Positions 9,007 to 18,113 of a DNA stretch of 64,000 nucleotides are shown one piece after another. Positions within the stretch are counted from its first letter, which is position 1; the number at the start of each line of letters is the position of its first letter. Source of the stretch: an uncultured Alteromonadaceae bacterium (GTDB lineage: Bacteria > Pseudomonadota > Gammaproteobacteria > Enterobacterales > Alteromonadaceae); assembly GCA_913056495.1 (NCBI GenBank), contig CAJXMO010000009.1, positions 115,511-179,510 on the forward strand. The letters are read 5' to 3'. Position numbers and translations under genes: made by a program. The notes below the pieces were generated by a model. That model was not told where the DNA came from and did no database searches. It was given only the letters and a program-made list of their open reading frames with translations.

Positions 9007-11070
9007 ATGTATTCAGCAAAATTCATCGGGAAGATGGTTTTGTCATTGAGTTGTTTGCTTGCCAGCAATTTATCGGTCGCCAAGTCGGTGAGTATCTTTT
9101 CGCCGGATAATCAGGTTAAAGTAGAAATTTCCGATGATAATAACCAGCCAGTGTATCGGGTGTTTTACCAAAACAAACCCGTTATCCAAACATCTAAGCT
9201 GGGTATGTATTTTAAATCTGAGCCGAACTTTTTAGATGGCTTCAATATTTCAGAGACGGACATACAAAATCGTAACCAGGTTTGGCAACAACCTTGGGGT
9301 GAGCGCAGAGAGATCAAAGATCAACATAACGAATTGAGTGTTCAGTTTAAAAGAAATGAGGCGCCATTTCATACTTATACGCTTAAATTCAGAGCATTTA
9401 ATGACGGTATAGGTTTCAGATATGAAGTACCGGAACAAACGGGTTTAGATCAATTAGAAATTATAAATGAAGCGACTGAATTTGTATTGCCTGACAGTGC
9501 CGGTAGTGATGCCTGGTGGATAGGCGCCGGGCAATTTAACCGCTACGAGCATTTGTATAAAAAAAGCAAACTCAATGAAATTGATCGAGCGAATACGCCA
9601 TTTACCGCACGTTTATCTAATGGTGTGTATTTAAGCATTCATGAAGCCGCACTGGTTGATTATGCCGGTATGACACTGGAACAGCAGCAACCTGGTGTAT
9701 TTAAAGCCCGACTTACGCCCTGGTCAGACGGGGTAGCGGTGAAAACTCAAGCTGGATTTCATTCGCCCTGGCGCACCATTCAGATAGCTCAGGCGGCTAC
9801 GGGATTATTAAATTCAGATCTGATTTTAAATTTAAATGAACCTAATAAACTGGGCGATGTATCCTGGGTGAAACCGGGCAAATATGTGGGTATCTGGTGG
9901 GGCATGCATATAGGTACACATACTTGGGGAGCGGGTGATAAGCATGGCGCGACCACTGAATTAACAAAAACCTATATGGACTTTGCTGCCAAATATGGTT
10001 TTGATGGCGTATTAGTTGAAGGCTGGAATACAGGTTGGAATGGTGATTGGGTTGCCAATGGCGATCTGTTTAGTTTTACGCAGGCTTATCCCGATTTTAA
10101 CTTAGCCAAAATCAGTGAATACGGCAAAAAAGTGGGCGTTAACTTAATCGGGCATCATGAAACTTCGGGTTTTGTCACTAACTATAAAAATCAAATGGCA
10201 GATGCCTACGCGCTTTATGAAAAACATGGTGTTGAGCAAGTTAAAACCGGCTATGTGGCTCATGCCGGTAATATTACCCGGGTTGATGAAAATGGTTTTG
10301 AGCGCAAGGAATGGCATGACGGTCAGTTTATGGTTGGCGAATATTTACGCAGTGTAACTGAAGCGGCTAAACGTAAAATTAGCATTAATACCCATGAACC
10401 GGTAAAAGATACCGGACTACGTCGCACTTACCCTAACTGGATTTCACGTGAAGGCGCGCGCGGACAGGAATTTAATGCCTGGGGACAACCTCCGAATCCG
10501 CCGGAGCATACAGTGAATCTGGTCTATACCCGTATGTTATCCGGCCCAATGGATTTTACGCCTGGTGTATTTGATTTAACCTTCAATCAGGATCAGCAAG
10601 GCGGTAAAGCCTATCCAAACCGAATTCCAACTACGTTGGCAAAACAACTTGCGCTTTATGTGGTTTTATATAGTCCGATTCAGATGGTGCCAGATTTACC
10701 TGAAAACTATGAAGCCCGTCCGGATGCATTTCAGTTTATTGTAGATGTGCCTACTGACTGGGAAAAAAGCGAAGCAGTAGCCGGTGAAGTGGGTGAATAT
10801 GTGGTATTTGCCAGACAAGAGCGCGGTGGTGATGACTGGTATTTAGGAGCAATTACCGACGCAAACGCGCGTACAGTTAAAATTAATCTGGACTTTTTAA
10901 GTTCCAATGAAACCTATGACGTTCAAATTTACCGGGATGGTGAAAACGCTGACTGGCAGACAGAACCGTATGATTTGATTATTGAAACCAGACAGATGAA
11001 AAAAGGAGATGAATTGACTCTCTCTATGGCGACCAGTGGTGGCACCGCTATTCGTTTTAAAAAGCGATAG
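9007..11070 (+). CDS. Secreted GH97 alpha-glucosidase (SusB-like)
   Basis: An upstream in-frame GTG (8995) exists, but the ATG at 9007 has GAGG six bases ahead and opens a clean Sec signal (cut near SVAK), giving 687 residues. Family GH97 is shown by the N-terminal beta-supersandwich (SPDNQVKVEIS) and the barrel signature THEP...TGLRRTYPNW followed by REGARGQE. The Glu residues of those two motifs (E464 in the first, counted from the ATG) match the catalytic Glu positions of inverting GH97 enzymes, so alpha-glucosidase activity is more likely than retaining alpha-galactosidase activity. SusB of Bacteroides is the type enzyme. Here it probably takes maltooligosaccharides from the GH13 trio to glucose in the periplasm. 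Confidence 0.92.
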   Translation: MYSAKFIGKMVLSLSCLLASNLSVAKSVSIFSPDNQVKVEISDDNNQPVYRVFYQNKPVIQTSKLGMYFKSEPNFLDGFNISETDIQNRNQVWQQPWGERREIKDQHNELSVQFKRNEAPFHTYTLKFRAFNDGIGFRYEVPEQTGLDQLEIINEATEFVLPDSAGSDAWWIGAGQFNRYEHLYKKSKLNEIDRANTPFTARLSNGVYLSIHEAALVDYAGMTLEQQQPGVFKARLTPWSDGVAVKTQAGFHSPWRTIQIAQAATGLLNSDLILNLNEPNKLGDVSWVKPGKYVGIWWGMHIGTHTWGAGDKHGATTELTKTYMDFAAKYGFDGVLVEGWNTGWNGDWVANGDLFSFTQAYPDFNLAKISEYGKKVGVNLIGHHETSGFVTNYKNQMADAYALYEKHGVEQVKTGYVAHAGNITRVDENGFERKEWHDGQFMVGEYLRSVTEAAKRKISINTHEPVKDTGLRRTYPNWISREGARGQEFNAWGQPPNPPEHTVNLVYTRMLSGPMDFTPGVFDLTFNQDQQGGKAYPNRIPTTLAKQLALYVVLYSPIQMVPDLPENYEARPDAFQFIVDVPTDWEKSEAVAGEVGEYVVFARQERGGDDWYLGAITDANARTVKINLDFLSSNETYDVQIYRDGENADWQTEPYDLIIETRQMKKGDELTLSMATSGGTAIRFKKR

Positions 11071-11100
11071 CTATTTTAGTTACCCTGAGCTATTTAAATA

Positions 11101-11124
11101 GGATGCGCTTTAGCGCATTCTTTT
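11101..11124 (+). terminator. Intrinsic terminator after GH97
   Basis: The stem GGATGCGC/GCGCATTC (one wobble pair) with loop TTTA is followed by TTTT. Confidence 0.8.
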
Positions 11125-11256
11125 ATCCGGATACAACAGGGCTAAAACTAATAATAGGTAAGATATGAGACTATTCATTACTGTTTTACCTATTTTAAAC
11201 TCTGATAAGGATACTCTCCAGGGTAACGGAAAAATGAAGAAGGATCTGTTCAGTAA

Positions 11257-11799
11257 ATGCGAAATTTATCAATTTTTTATATATTCTCTCTTGTCTTAGC
11301 TTTTATGGCAGGAAAGCTTATCCAATCTGAGCCGGATAATATGAGTTATCCGGTTCTTATCTGCTCTGAACAAAAAGTCGATGTTGAGCTACAAGCTATA
11401 GAGTCGGCATTGGCGTTACCCGTATCAGATAAAGCTGACCTGCCTGAGCGTCAAATCGAGCAGAAAATCTCAGACGATTTACCTGTAAACAGAGTAAATA
11501 TAAGTCAAACCCAATCACAAAATCTGATTGTACCGGATGGCTTAACCCAGTCTAAGATGATGGAAGTTTTAAAATCTGTAAGATTAGGCGAGCAACTGGC
11601 AGAGTTAAACCAGGCTATGGTCAGTGAACATGATTCACAAGCAGAGGAGATAGACTACGAGTGGGCGTTATCGCTTGAGCAAAAAATTTACGACTTTATT
11701 GTGACTCACGAGTTATCCAATGACGTAGATATTAGACAGATTGCCTGCCGGAGCACACTTTGCGAAATATCGGTTTATGAATACGCGCCACAAATCTGA
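11257..11799 (+). CDS. Hypothetical exported or membrane-anchored protein, probably cut short by an in-frame TGA
   Basis: The 180-residue product has one N-terminal hydrophobic segment (about residues 5-20) that could be a signal anchor. A polar, Glu/Gln-rich middle follows, then a Cys-containing end (IACRSTLCEI). No known domain is recognised. The same reading frame stays open for 59 codons after the TGA at 11797-11799, to a TAA at 11977. The extension includes the aromatic run QPWWKFKSF, which looks like the natural C-terminus of a small periplasmic protein. A strong terminator follows at 12101. Either TGA replaced a Trp codon recently or the tail is chance. Coding of the first part is moderately supported. 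Confidence 0.5.
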   Translation: MRNLSIFYIFSLVLAFMAGKLIQSEPDNMSYPVLICSEQKVDVELQAIESALALPVSDKADLPERQIEQKISDDLPVNRVNISQTQSQNLIVPDGLTQSKMMEVLKSVRLGEQLAELNQAMVSEHDSQAEEIDYEWALSLEQKIYDFIVTHELSNDVDIRQIACRSTLCEISVYEYAPQI

Positions 11800-12100
11800 A
11801 GTCGTGTATCCTCTGATCTGCTGGCGCAGCCATGGTGGAAATTTAAAAGCTTTAGTCAATCGCAAGAGCAAAGTGATAAAAATCAAGTCTATTTTCGAAT
11901 TAGTCGGAAAATAATTCGCGTTCTAGAAAATTATTTTATTAATTTAACGGCATACAACTCAGATTTAACCAACTTTTAACCTGAACGGGCATAGATTATT
12001 AATTGAATATTGGCTGGATTGCAGTCTGCTTCAACTGTCACCAGAAGTCAGAATCCGGTTTTCATATTCAAAATAATAATTACATTCCCCAATAATTTTA
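11800..12100 (+). other. Gap holding the out-of-gene continuation of the preceding reading frame
   Basis: From 11800 to 11979 the frame of the preceding gene continues without a stop and encodes SDLLAQPWWKF and further residues, consistent with a gene remnant. From 11980 to 12100 I see only AT-rich DNA. Confidence 0.45.
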
Positions 12101-12125
12101 ATGTGCGCTTCGGCGCACCTTTTTA
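12101..12125 (+). terminator. Intrinsic terminator with UUCG-type loop
   Basis: GTGCGC-TTCG-GCGCAC is followed by CCTTTTT. It serves the transcript coming from 11257. Confidence 0.85.
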
Positions 12126-12234
12126 AATGCTGTGGAATTATATTATTAGCAATCGGAGGCCAAGGCTGTGTTCTGGTTGATTATTTTAAGGTTTTAAAAA
12201 GGACATTTTGTAACTCTATCAGGGGATTACAAGT

Positions 12235-13128
12235 ATGACTATATATAACTCTCTTTCTTTATTTAAACGCAGAATATCCAGTGTATTGATACCACTGTTT
12301 ATCTTATATTCAAATCTGACTTTTGCAGCACCGCAAATTATTAATTACCCAAACATGGATGGTCGGGGTGTTATGCATCAGGGATACCAGATTCTTAAAC
12401 TGGCATTAAAGCATTCCGATAAGGAATATCAAATACGAATGCTTGATGGCGATATGAATGATGAAAGAGCCAGGATTAGTTTGAAAAGAGGCTTAATTGA
12501 TGTGGCCGATTTTGGTTATTCACTGGAATCAGAGCAAGAATTCAGGACTATCTTTTTTCCATTGGATCTGGGGCTCAGTGGGTTAAGAGTTTTACTTATT
12601 TTAAAAAAATCACATTCAAAACCCTTCACATATGAAATTGATTTGGCTGATTATTTTGCTGGATTAGGTCAATACTGGTCAGAAGAGTCAATTTGGCGTG
12701 ACAGCAATTTACCATTCTATAGTTCTTCTACGCTTGGCGGAATGTTTAAAATGCTTAAAAAAAATAGAGTTGACTATATCCCCTTGGGTATAAATGAAGC
12801 AGCTACTGTATTACAGCAATTTACCTCACACAATTCTGAGTTGGTCATACATCCCAATATTTTAATCAAATACGCTTTTGCCAGAATGTTTTTTGTTAAT
12901 CCTGAAGCGGTTGAATTGGCTGAACAAATTGAAATCGGTTTACACAGAATCTATGAAAGTGGTGAACTTCAACGAAAGCTAGATGCACTGAATAAATTAG
13001 AAAAAATAAATTCCGGCCTAAATAATAAAGAAATTACACTGATTGAACTGGATAATCCTTCAAAATCCCAAGCATTTAGTGACATGTTGGATAAATACTC
13101 GCTCCCTAAATTTCATTTTGGACGCTGA
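12235..13128 (+). CDS. Periplasmic solute-binding-like protein (family 3 type)
   Basis: The 297-residue protein has a Sec signal (hydrophobic residues about 17-31, cut near TFA-A). The body has the look of bacterial solute-binding family 3 proteins: an early DGD-containing strand, a central hinge-like segment (GLGQYWSEESIW), the STLGGMFKMLKK region and a C-terminal helix pair (GLHRIYESGELQRKLDAL). No transporter permease or ATPase gene is nearby, so it may be a sensor-type or orphan binding protein, as is common in Alteromonadales. The ligand is unknown. AGGGG fifteen bases before the ATG is a reasonable ribosome site. Confidence 0.65.
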   Translation: MTIYNSLSLFKRRISSVLIPLFILYSNLTFAAPQIINYPNMDGRGVMHQGYQILKLALKHSDKEYQIRMLDGDMNDERARISLKRGLIDVADFGYSLESEQEFRTIFFPLDLGLSGLRVLLILKKSHSKPFTYEIDLADYFAGLGQYWSEESIWRDSNLPFYSSSTLGGMFKMLKKNRVDYIPLGINEAATVLQQFTSHNSELVIHPNILIKYAFARMFFVNPEAVELAEQIEIGLHRIYESGELQRKLDALNKLEKINSGLNNKEITLIELDNPSKSQAFSDMLDKYSLPKFHFGR

Positions 13129-13187
13129 GAGTACTGAAAATTTACATCGTTTCAAATACAGATCATATATTAGGGGCCTGGTATCGA

Positions 13188-14012
13188 ATGATTGAGCTTA
13201 GTGAATTTGTTAGAGCGGATATTTTAAGAGGTTTTGGGATTCCGACTAATCCTGATGTATTAACCAAAATTGAATATATTCAGTTGCAAGCAAATGTAGA
13301 TTTGCTCGATTTAGCTGAAGTAATAGTCACAGATGTTGGTTTATCTGCTTTGTTGTTAAAACTAGTCAATTCACCTGATTACGGTCTTAACAAGAGTGTG
13401 TCCGATATTAAACAGGCCGTTATGTTTTTAGGTAAAGACCTAACTGAGGCAGTTATAAATATGAATACTCAATGTCAGAGGACTGAGCCCCTTCAAGAAT
13501 TTTGGGACAATTCTATTCAACTAGCCAATGTCGCTACTTTTATCGCGTGTCAATTGAAGCAACAAATTGAAGCCGATTTTATATATACATTAGGCCTTTT
13601 TCTGGATTGTGGTGTTTCAGCATTTATTTCGAAATACGATAATTACAAAAATATAATGATTCATTTTGGTCAAAGTGAAAAAAGCTGTTTAGTTGCGCTG
13701 GAACAATCACATTATACGACGGACCATGCAATCGTTGGATATTATCTTGCAAAGTCCTGGCGTTTACCCGATGAAATTTGCTATTTGATATTATGTCACC
13801 ATGATAGAGATTTTCTTATCAGGAAACACTCAGACAGGTTAAAAATAAGTTATGCCATTATTAAAGCTGCTGAAAATATTGTATCAAGCTATCGTAAGTT
13901 AATACCCTCCAATGACTGGTATCATATACAAAAAGATGTTTTGGATATCATGGGAATGGATGCTGGCGATTACAGGGATATCTGGGAAGATGCTGAAGTC
14001 TATATTACATAA
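13188..14012 (+). CDS. HDOD domain protein
   Basis: The 274-residue protein is cytoplasmic and mostly helical. It shows the HDOD pattern: LLKLVNSPDYGL near residue 65, VSDIKQAVMFLG near 80, and a long helical half with YTLGLFLDCG and the degenerate HD-like ILCHHD near 205. HDOD proteins regulate signalling or motility and lack the metal site of true HD phosphodiesterases. No output domain (GGDEF, EAL) is attached. It lies 59 bases after the binding-protein gene on the same strand, so the two may be co-transcribed and could form a sensing pair. That link is inference. Confidence 0.8.
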   Translation: MIELSEFVRADILRGFGIPTNPDVLTKIEYIQLQANVDLLDLAEVIVTDVGLSALLLKLVNSPDYGLNKSVSDIKQAVMFLGKDLTEAVINMNTQCQRTEPLQEFWDNSIQLANVATFIACQLKQQIEADFIYTLGLFLDCGVSAFISKYDNYKNIMIHFGQSEKSCLVALEQSHYTTDHAIVGYYLAKSWRLPDEICYLILCHHDRDFLIRKHSDRLKISYAIIKAAENIVSSYRKLIPSNDWYHIQKDVLDIMGMDAGDYRDIWEDAEVYIT

Positions 14013-14230
14013 ACCTAAGGTGGTGGGCTGCAAAATTAAGTCTGGTTTGAGTTCAACATTCTTGAAATAAAAAAATCCTTTAAATCACTGAATCTCAGGT
14101 ACCTGCTAAGGCCATAGTTTGGACGCAGGGGGATATTAAATTGGTGAATAATAATTAGTTGTCGATCAAAGGTACAGTTATTCGCATTCTTAGGCTAAAC
14201 TTCTGAGAAATTAATAATTTTACTTTGCCT

Positions 14231-16543
14231 ATGAAATACTATCTGCCTTTGGGCGTTTTAGTTGTGGCAAACGGATTTGGCACGCTACACTGCAGTTATG
14301 CCAGTGAACTCGAAAAACACAATAATATAGAAGTGATCCAGGTACATGCTAAAAAGCGTGCTATCGCATACAAAAATACGACCAGTAACCTTTCTATTTA
14401 TACTTCCCGCGAGCTCGAACAGCTCAATTTGAAAGATTCAACTCAACTGTCGTCACTCGCACCGAATGTCAAAATTACTCAAAATGCAGCTGAAGGCACT
14501 CCGCCTTCTATCAGTATTCGGGGGGTCTCTTTACTGGATTATAATACCGGCAATACCTCACCCGTTGGGATTTATGTTGATGATATTGTAGGCGGCTCGG
14601 TGAATAACCAAATCGTTAATTTATTTGATATGGAACAGGTTGAGATTTTAAAAGGGCCTCAAGGCACACAATTTGGCCGAAATACTAACGGTGGAGCGAT
14701 TCTTTTATATTCTAAAAAACCGACTGATAAGCTGGAAGGTTATGCGATTGCCGGTAAGGGGAATAATAATCAGTCTAAGTTAGAGGGCGCATTTAATTTA
14801 CCTTTATCTGACGATACTAGGTTACGCTTTTCGGCCCAGTTATTAGATTATGATTACAGCACAAACAACTTATATTTGCAGAGTCCGGTCGCCGGATTAA
14901 AACAAAAAAACTACAGGGCGATTTTAACGCATCAGGCTGACAAGCTGGATTTAATGTTTAAACTTCATATGGAAGACTGGCGAGGCACAGTTAATCCACC
15001 GGGCAATATCGGGGTGATTGCGGCATTTGATGAAAATGGTGCACCGAGCGCATATTGCAGCCCTAAAGAGGCCGGTTCCACGGATTGTTTTGATGCATTT
15101 GGGTTTAACTCTGGTAGTAATGACTTTCACACAGTAAATGTGGACAATCATAGTCCGCATAACACTGACAGTTGGGGGTCAAGCCTGCATTTGAATTACA
15201 ACTTAACAGATAAAATAAAACTGATTTCTTTATCTGGGTTTAATTCGCTGGAGCGTTTGAGCGGATTTAATTGTGACGCCAGTCCGTCAAAGTTATGCCA
15301 GGGCGCACTTGGGGTTGAAGATGACGCTTTTTCTCAGGAGTTCAGGCTTGAACTGGATTTAGACGATGCGTTTATCTCTTTAGGTACTTTTTATCTGAAT
15401 GAATCTATTCATCAGGATAACTTCAATGACCTGTTTCGTGATTTCAGAGGGACTGGGTTAGTCGACAATCAATTTACGACTAAATTCTTATACGATAATC
15501 AGTTAGATATTCAATCTCTGGCGGTTTTTGCCGATTTGGACTTTGCGTTGACGGATGATTTTTATCTGTCCGTTGGCGCCCGCTATACCGATGAATTAAC
15601 CGAATATACCGCACATTCGGATGCGGATACTGTACTGGACAATAGTTTAAATGATGACGCTATACTGGCTAGTATTCAGTGTGTTAAAGGCTCAGTTGAA
15701 TATGATACCAGTTTTGATGCGGTTTGTTTGAACTGGGATTTAAGCGGTAAAGTCAAAAGCGATCATTTATCGGGCAATTTGGCGCTGCGTTATGAACTCG
15801 ATACCAATACAAACCTGTATTACCGGATCGCCAAAGGGTTTAAAAGTGGTGGTTACAACGGTGGCTTAATTTTTAGCCAAGAAGAAGCTGAAAATGCAGA
15901 ATATGGTGCAGAGGAGCTGCTTGCTCACGAAATCGGTATTAAAACCAATACTGCTTTTTGGCGAACCTTTATTCAGGCGAGTGTATTCTGGTATGACTAC
16001 AAAGATCAGCAAATTTTTATCAATCAGGCTTCTGCAATTGAAGGCAATCCGCCATTGCAGCTGCTTGACAACGCAGGTGAGTCTGAAATTTATGGCTTAG
16101 AGCTGGATTTGTATACCGCTCCGGTAAAACCTCTAATCATACGCTTTGGTGTGGGCTATTTACCAGAAGCACAGGCACATTATGATGATGGGGCAGGGCA
16201 AACCTTGTCTAAGCGCCTGCCTTTGGCATCAGAGTGGAATGTCAGCACGTCATTTAATTACCGCTTTGAAAAACTGTCAACTCAACTGGATTTTGAGTAT
16301 CAAAGTGATTTTTATTTTGACCAAAATGAAAATCCTTATACCCGCCAAGATGATCTTTTGTTAGTGAATGGACAATTAGATTATGCAATCACGAATGCTC
16401 TGACTGTGTCTTTATGGGGCAAGAACCTGACCGATGAAGAATACAGTCATTTAAGGTTCGATCTAACTAACTTTTTGGGCATGCTCGAAGACTTTAAAGC
16501 CGATGGTCGCAGATATGGCATCGAAGTTCGGTTATCACTTTAA
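14231..16543 (+). CDS. TonB-dependent outer-membrane receptor, substrate unknown
   Basis: A TTG at 14225 is possible, but the ATG two codons later (14231) starts a normal Sec signal, giving 770 residues. After the signal comes a TonB-box-like EVIQVHAKK. The plug domain follows (TTSNLSIYTSRELEQLN, ISIRGVSL, VGIYVDDI, VEILKGPQG, GRNTNGGAI), then a 22-strand-type barrel ending in an aromatic-rich terminus (RRYGIEVRLSL). It is a conventional proteobacterial receptor, quite different from the SusC homologue at 20363. The MFS transporter gene downstream suggests import of a small molecule such as a siderophore or sugar, but nothing in the sequence decides this. Ribosome site is weak. Confidence 0.88.
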   Translation: MKYYLPLGVLVVANGFGTLHCSYASELEKHNNIEVIQVHAKKRAIAYKNTTSNLSIYTSRELEQLNLKDSTQLSSLAPNVKITQNAAEGTPPSISIRGVSLLDYNTGNTSPVGIYVDDIVGGSVNNQIVNLFDMEQVEILKGPQGTQFGRNTNGGAILLYSKKPTDKLEGYAIAGKGNNNQSKLEGAFNLPLSDDTRLRFSAQLLDYDYSTNNLYLQSPVAGLKQKNYRAILTHQADKLDLMFKLHMEDWRGTVNPPGNIGVIAAFDENGAPSAYCSPKEAGSTDCFDAFGFNSGSNDFHTVNVDNHSPHNTDSWGSSLHLNYNLTDKIKLISLSGFNSLERLSGFNCDASPSKLCQGALGVEDDAFSQEFRLELDLDDAFISLGTFYLNESIHQDNFNDLFRDFRGTGLVDNQFTTKFLYDNQLDIQSLAVFADLDFALTDDFYLSVGARYTDELTEYTAHSDADTVLDNSLNDDAILASIQCVKGSVEYDTSFDAVCLNWDLSGKVKSDHLSGNLALRYELDTNTNLYYRIAKGFKSGGYNGGLIFSQEEAENAEYGAEELLAHEIGIKTNTAFWRTFIQASVFWYDYKDQQIFINQASAIEGNPPLQLLDNAGESEIYGLELDLYTAPVKPLIIRFGVGYLPEAQAHYDDGAGQTLSKRLPLASEWNVSTSFNYRFEKLSTQLDFEYQSDFYFDQNENPYTRQDDLLLVNGQLDYAITNALTVSLWGKNLTDEEYSHLRFDLTNFLGMLEDFKADGRRYGIEVRLSL

Positions 16544-16550
16544 TTCAATG

Positions 16551-16580
16551 CTTGCGGGCTGATTCCAGTCTGCGAGTTTT
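16551..16580 (+). terminator. Intrinsic terminator after the TonB receptor
   Basis: An 11-base-pair stem (three G-T pairs), left arm 16551-16561 and right arm 16566-16576, is followed by TTTT. Confidence 0.75.
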
Positions 16581-16658
16581 AATATTTCACTTATAAACAG
16601 ATTCATAGGCAGGTAAGATTATAGTCAATATTGTTTTCTTATCATTTTTGGACATCTT

Positions 16659-17858
16659 TTGAATCATTTTCTGCGTTTTTTGATTGGTCGCGGTGCATTT
16701 AGTCTGGTTGAGTCTGTTTTATCTGTCGCGATTGGCTGGCATTTATATCAAATAACCAAAGATCCGTTTGCTTTGGCTTTGGTTGGTTTATTTCAGATTA
16801 TTCCTGTATATGGACTCTTTCTAATCAGCGGCTGGGTGATTGATCATGTCTCACGGAAAAAAATCCTGGTATGTGGATCAATTATTCAAACCCTAAATCT
16901 GTTTGTGATTGCACTGATTATGAATGCGGATACCTTTTCTAAATGGCATTTATTTTTGCTGCTGAGTGTGTCCGGAGCGGTGAAAGCCTTTATGTCGCCT
17001 GCGCTGCAGGCGGTTATGGTGAATATTGTACCCAAAGAACAGCTTAACCGAGCAATTGCCCTTAATGGCACAGTCTGGAATCTGGCTACAACGATTGGGC
17101 CCTTTCTGGCCGGTATTTTGATTGCGATAATTGCTAAAGATGTTTATTGGTTACTGGTATTTTGCTCCGTATTAACCAGTGTGAGCTTTTTGATGTTGCC
17201 TGAAATTAAAGTTAAAGCGGCCAGTTCCGCTTCCCGCTCTGTTCATGGTTTGTTAGAAGGCATTCAGTTTTTAAAGCAAAATCCAACTGTATTCGGCTGT
17301 TTGTTTATCGATTTAATGATTGTACTCTTGGGCAGTACAGTTGCATTATTACCGGTTTATGCCGCCGATATTCTCAAAGTAGGCGCTGAAGGTTTAGGTT
17401 TATTGCGGGCAATGCCAGCAGTTGGTGCTGTGTTAATTGGCTTATATGTGTCTAAATATAAGCAGGAATTTAAGCGAACCGGTGCTACTTTATTTTATGC
17501 ATTAACTGTATTTGCACTCTCTATTGTCATTTTTGCGATTTCAGACAATATCTGGTTGTCGGCGATGGCGTTATTTTTATATGGCGCATCAGATATGTTT
17601 AGTGTGGTGATTCGCGGCGCTGTTGTACAGCACGCCACGCCAGATCATTTGCGAGGCCGGGTCTCTTCGGTCAATTCGATTTTTATCGCCAGTTCAAATC
17701 AGTTGGGTGATTTTAGAGCAGGCTCAGTCGCATCAATCGCCGGAACGGCTAATGCAGCTTTAATGGGCGGTATTTCGGCGGTGCTGGTGGTTGTCGGTAG
17801 CGCCTGGTACTTTAAAGAGCTCAGAGCCTTAAAATCGGCGGATCTCGCTGAAAACTAA
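16659..17858 (+). CDS. MFS transporter (MFS_3 / EntS-like)
   Basis: The 399-residue integral membrane protein has about 11-12 hydrophobic segments. It starts with the family pattern FLIGRGAFSLVES and has the cytoplasmic loop motif DHVSRKK between helices 2 and 3, plus DHLRGRVSSVNS in the second half, both typical of the MFS_3 branch that includes the enterobactin exporter EntS. The start is TTG at 16659, with GGACA seven bases ahead; I see no in-frame ATG ahead of the conserved first helix. The gene follows a TonB receptor but is separated from it by a terminator. Export of a small metabolite is the family role; the substrate is unknown. Confidence 0.85.
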   Translation: MNHFLRFLIGRGAFSLVESVLSVAIGWHLYQITKDPFALALVGLFQIIPVYGLFLISGWVIDHVSRKKILVCGSIIQTLNLFVIALIMNADTFSKWHLFLLLSVSGAVKAFMSPALQAVMVNIVPKEQLNRAIALNGTVWNLATTIGPFLAGILIAIIAKDVYWLLVFCSVLTSVSFLMLPEIKVKAASSASRSVHGLLEGIQFLKQNPTVFGCLFIDLMIVLLGSTVALLPVYAADILKVGAEGLGLLRAMPAVGAVLIGLYVSKYKQEFKRTGATLFYALTVFALSIVIFAISDNIWLSAMALFLYGASDMFSVVIRGAVVQHATPDHLRGRVSSVNSIFIASSNQLGDFRAGSVASIAGTANAALMGGISAVLVVVGSAWYFKELRALKSADLAEN

Positions 17859-17893
17859 CGTGAAGCCCGATATTCGTCTTTGCTTGTTAAAAT

Positions 17894-17942
17894 CTCGACT
17901 GGCTTAATTCTGTTTTTAACGCTGAATTAAGCCAGCTTCGAG
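17894..17942. terminator. Long perfect hairpin between MFS and GH32 genes
   Basis: CTGGCTTAATTC (17899-17910) and GAATTAAGCCAG (17924-17935) are perfectly complementary. The pairing is extended by CTCGA/TCGAG at the base after a short bulge. It is probably the MFS transcript end, although the T tract after it is weak (GTTTTATA a few bases later). Confidence 0.6.
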
Positions 17943-18028
17943 CGATACGGGTTTTATACCTGAGCTTTTTAAAACCAGCTAACCAAATGTTACCAATAAA
18001 ACGATTTGTATTTTTTTTGTAAAAAATG

Positions 18029-18072
18029 TTGAAAACAACGTTGTTTAAGTCTATAGTTTAGACAACGTTGTT
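18029..18072 (+). promoter_or_regulatory. Sigma70 promoter with double ACAACGTTGT operator for the fructan operon
   Basis: TTGAAA (18029-18034), a 17-base spacer and TATAGT (18052-18057) make a near-consensus promoter. The palindrome AAACAACGTTGTTT (18033-18046) fills the spacer, and a second ACAACGTTGT (18062-18071) covers the expected start site. Centres are 27 bases apart. This is the geometry of a repressor-controlled promoter. The CG-centred palindrome suggests a LacI-family protein (inference). Confidence 0.85.
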
Positions 18073-18113
18073 TAAGAGAGTCAATAAGCTCATCATTTAA
18101 GGTAATTAAGTTT

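Noticed and set aside
11800..12100. Separate small gene encoding the PWWKF segment
   Set aside because: No start codon with a ribosome site is present. The segment is simply in frame with the preceding gene.
14231..16543. TonB receptor as a second SusC-type protein
   Set aside because: Length, plug motifs and C-terminus are those of an ordinary proteobacterial receptor, and no SusD gene follows.
16659..17858. MFS gene as the fructose importer of the fructan locus
   Set aside because: Its family (MFS_3/EntS-like) exports small metabolites, it has no fructan operator, and a hairpin and terminator-like end separate it from the operon.
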